DNA from: Cyclina sinensis
Lineage: Eukaryota > Mollusca > Bivalvia > Venerida > Veneridae
Direction: 5' to 3'
NCBI GenBank assembly: GCA_012932295.1
Contig: JAAONU010000016.1
Location: 46,159,241 to 46,223,240, forward strand
Length of the DNA stretch: 64,000 nt
The notes under the pieces are model-generated. The model ran no database searches, had not been told where the DNA came from, and was given only the letters and a program-made list of their open reading frames with translations. Both the position numbers and the translations under genes were made by a program. Within the stretch, counting starts at the first letter, position 1; each line of letters begins with the position of its first letter. Of this stretch, positions 60,646-64,000 are shown piece after piece.

Positions 60646-63600
60646 AACTTACCACCTAAAAATTATATGTCGTTAGAACATGTAATAAGGGAGAAATGTT
60701 ATTGTAAATTGACACTGGATAAAGTTTTGTTGTTACTATGCTCTTCTTATAAACATATGTTTTGAAAAGTGACCACAGAACCATGATATTGCGTTGAATT
60801 ATTGGAATATCTTTTCCGAAATGTCATTTTAATGCTAAATCAGTGTTCTGTTTCGTATCAACAGAGGATTTTTCACCTTACGAAAAGGCATACCAGTATA
60901 AACCAATAAGACGTATATTGTATGCAATATATTCTATTGTTAGAGTATAATTCTTTTGTCGATACATGTTACATAAACAAGTATTCCCTTTTGATGTCCG
61001 ACTAGTTTTCAGTTGCTTATCACATTAGTCCAGTTATCTTCTTTCTATCATTTTACAGTAAGGAACCCTTAACGACATACCTTTTTGTTCATTTGATTGT
61101 CTTCTTGCAGCAAGACAATTTTTTTTCATTCTTGCAGACAATTTTTTCGGTTTACTGTTTTCGAGGTTAATATTACGTTTCTAACCATTTACCATTTCCT
61201 TCCACAGAGGCAAATTAATCCTGCCTTTCTGTTGACATTGTCTTCTTCGGTTAAATATGTCTTATAAATATTCGTTCTACAATGTGTTAGGACCGCTTAC
61301 TTCAATATGAGGCGATATAACTTTGTCTCAGGATTAGGTCACACCGATTTCTTCAGGTCTTTGACCTTTGCAATAACTAAAAGCACAATAATTTAGATGC
61401 TGAGCAGTATTTTTGCTACTTCTGTTGATGAGATGAAACCTCTCCATTGAGGAAGTTTTCTATAAACTGGTTCTGAAATTAAACTTTAGTACCCTTTTTA
61501 GTGTAGGACTGGGAGTCGTTTTTAAGCAAACACATATCTTGATTAGAACTGAAGTAGTTTGTACGGCAAGTTATAGGTCTGTGCAGTTGACTGCAAGATT
61601 GTAATTGGACATTCAGAAGTGCATTCCGGCTATAAGCTGCGCATCCTTAAGTGTATTCGAAAATGCATTGCTGGCTGTCTGTCACTCAAACGTGCGTTCA
61701 AATGTAAGTATACCATTTTGAATGTGCACTAGCAAAATATACTTCCAACTATTAGCTTGGGCATCCAGAATTTTTATTCGGCTCGTTATGAGATACTTGT
61801 ATATCTTATCACAATGAATTTTAATTAGACTATTAGACTTACATTGTCTTTAAAATCAACTTATATACTAAGGAAATATGTTTTGTCCCCAGAGAAACCA
61901 GAGGAGTTCAATATATATAGATTAAACACGGTATTCATCGTTAGAGAAAATAGGTTTTGTCTTTAAAAAAATGTATATCTTTTTATTCCTTTTCATTATT
62001 TTATTTGTAGAATCATGTTTGTATTTTGTTCAAATAGTGGTAAGTGAAATATTTCAACTAGCACTGCAGTTCATGTGTTTTAATTATTACTGGATTTTTC
62101 CACTTTTCAGGTCGCACAGTTCTTTGACAGCTGAAATTGTTGAAATGTAGTTTCTGGTAATTAGTGAAATAAAAAAAATCACATTGTATCACTTAAAACG
62201 GGGTCTGTTCTACATTTTCACGATAAATATTACTGTACTTAGTACCGTAATAGCGGAAAGGGAAGATATTTAGGGGAAGTTATCAAGTAAAAACTAATTT
62301 CTTGAATTGTCTATACAAAACAATGCATGTCTTTCAAATTAACTTATTCTTGTAAGAGTAAAAAAGATTGTTTTCCAGGTTATTTTAAATTGAATCCGCC
62401 TTGTGTTTGAATTGATTACCTTATTTCTATGAATTATTCAATAGTAAATTCGATAGCTAAAGCTGTCGTCAGCTATTTGAATATTTATAATCTAATCTCC
62501 GATAAGATTTGAATTGAAACAGTTTATTGCGGGAACAGTTGAAAACAAAAAGAAAATCAATATTTAAGGAGAAGGGTTGATACTGGCCAAAAAAAAGAGA
62601 TATTTTCCCGCAAATTCTTAGGTTAGCAGTTCTATTTATAATAGGTTACTTTCTTTTTTTTTTCATTATCTACATTTTATCCTGTAGGCGCAAATTAATA
62701 ACTTTTTCTGTTGACATTGTTTTCTTGCAGATTTCTTATTACCATTTACTATACAACCAGATTGTCAGGACTGCAAACTTCAATATGAAACGTTAAATCT
62801 TTGTCCAAAGTTTAGGTCAGGACAACCTCAACAGGTCTTTGACCTTAGAAATATATTGCCTTTGTTGAAACAACGTAAGGTTCTAAACTTGGAGCAATAG
62901 TTTCATCTTGTTTTAATCAAACCTATGGCTAAGAAGACGACAGAAAAGTTTTGTTTTGACGGATGGCTTTTGTGAACTCTTTTCTCATGATGTTAATAAT
63001 AGTTGTTGCCATTGAATTCAGATCACTGTTTTGGGAGCAATATTTGTTTCTTTAAGCCCTCCAAAATCAGTGGATGTTATTTGTGTCTTTAACAGATTTA
63101 AAACCTTGCCTCTGAAATAGGTGATGACGTCATTTTACATTATCGTAATCTAAAAACGTTGTCTGTATTTGAAACTGCTTATTTCTTTTGAACTATAAAA
63201 CTAACTTCTTTCGAGACAAACTTGTCCGTGGACTTTAGAAGAAAAGCATGAAAACGTTAAAAATTAAGCAATATCATATACTTAATCATTCTTAGCATAC
63301 TGGTGAATCCAAATGAAATGAAACGATAAAATCGCAACACAGTAAGATAGTGTCTTTTTTAACTTAATATATACTTCCTTTTTTCAGATGGCAACTTGAC
63401 ATGTATAGCAATTGATTTTTTGAATATAACGTTTTACTTTATGTAGGAATGCCCTTTTTATTAAATCTCCGTAATCTGGAAACCTATCTTATCCGAGGCA
63501 GTCACTATTAGAGATTGTGTTACTGTATATAGATCGTTAAAGAAAAACGTTTTCTGTTGAAAAGGAATGCGTATTTGCTCTCATTTGTGAAATTGTTTGT

Positions 63601-64000
63601 AACTTAGACCTGCTTTTCATGAGGCATTTTTATTACTTCACTTCCACTTTGAGTAGAACGAAGTGTATGTTTGTTTTAAATTAGCTTACATATTTTTTGA
63701 AAGAAACGTATGTGTTAAATCATGCATGTATTTTATCTCATTTGTTCAGGTAGTTGATAGTATAATAAACTAGCATTGCTTTTCAAAAGTCGTAATTATG
63801 TCTGTATCTCCACATCTAAATACAAATCGAATTTTTAGTTAAACGTCTTATACATAACACGTGCACGCACGCACGTAGGCAATTATTAATTAATAGTTAC
63901 ATAAGTGGTTTGATACCATTAACTTATTTCTACAAAAACAACTTCTGAAAACATTTTTAGACGTTAGAATCTTCATTGGTCTGGGTTTTTTTTATCTCCA
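60646..64000. other. Non-coding, with one diverged duplication
   Basis: Segments 61193-61375 and 62672-62850 are diverged copies about 1.48 kb apart. Shared parts include ctgttgacattgt, ttcaatatga, and caggtctttgacctt. No gene is recognised to the end of the window. Confidence 0.55.

Overview
This window reads as nuclear DNA of an animal, most probably a bivalve mollusc. The evidence is AT-rich sequence, genes split by GT-AG introns, intronless aminergic-type GPCR genes, a small secreted C-type lectin, tRNA-headed SINEs, and several element families that I recognise as common in clam and mussel genomes: elements built from GGTCAAGGTCA units, and one starting TTTAGCTCACCTGA. The species assignment is inference.

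Layout. Bases 1-1378 are a 66-bp satellite array that runs off the left edge. Bases 1.4-9.98 kb have no recognisable gene, only a tRNA-like unit near 2.4 kb and a MITE-like inverted repeat near 3.7-4.0 kb. Bases 9.98-14.46 kb are a large 24-bp-period minisatellite in two subfamilies with higher-order structure. Bases 16.85-18.57 kb hold a complete four-exon C-type lectin gene on the minus strand. Bases 21.02-26.85 kb hold a complete seven-exon STARD7-like lipid-transfer gene on the plus strand, with small transposons in two of its introns. Bases 27-38 kb are mostly non-coding, with one MITE at 29.4-29.7 kb and a weak two-exon candidate at 34.9-35.8 kb.

Bases 38.5-49.5 kb carry two same-strand, intronless, 5-HT4-like receptor genes (38485-39693 and 48242-49453, both minus). 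A full-length mariner element with an apparently intact but intron-split transposase (42006-43863) lies between them. The downstream receptor keeps the amine-binding Asp of TM3 (D146); its neighbour has Tyr there (Y122). That divergence is the most interesting protein-level observation here.

Bases 50.5-64 kb are repeat-dominated. They hold a 1.27-kb long-arm inverted-repeat element with an 8-bp target duplication and a second inverted repeat nested inside. They also hold three GGTCAAGGTCA-type elements within a locally triplicated block (53.2-56.8 kb), a 720-bp compound tetranucleotide tract, a 2.2-kb GCTCACCTG-type element, and a diverged 1.5-kb-spaced duplication at 61.2/62.7 kb. I see no prokaryote-like defence system, CRISPR array or operon. 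The host genes act separately: secreted lectin (innate recognition), mitochondrial/cytosolic phosphatidylcholine transfer, and amine signalling.
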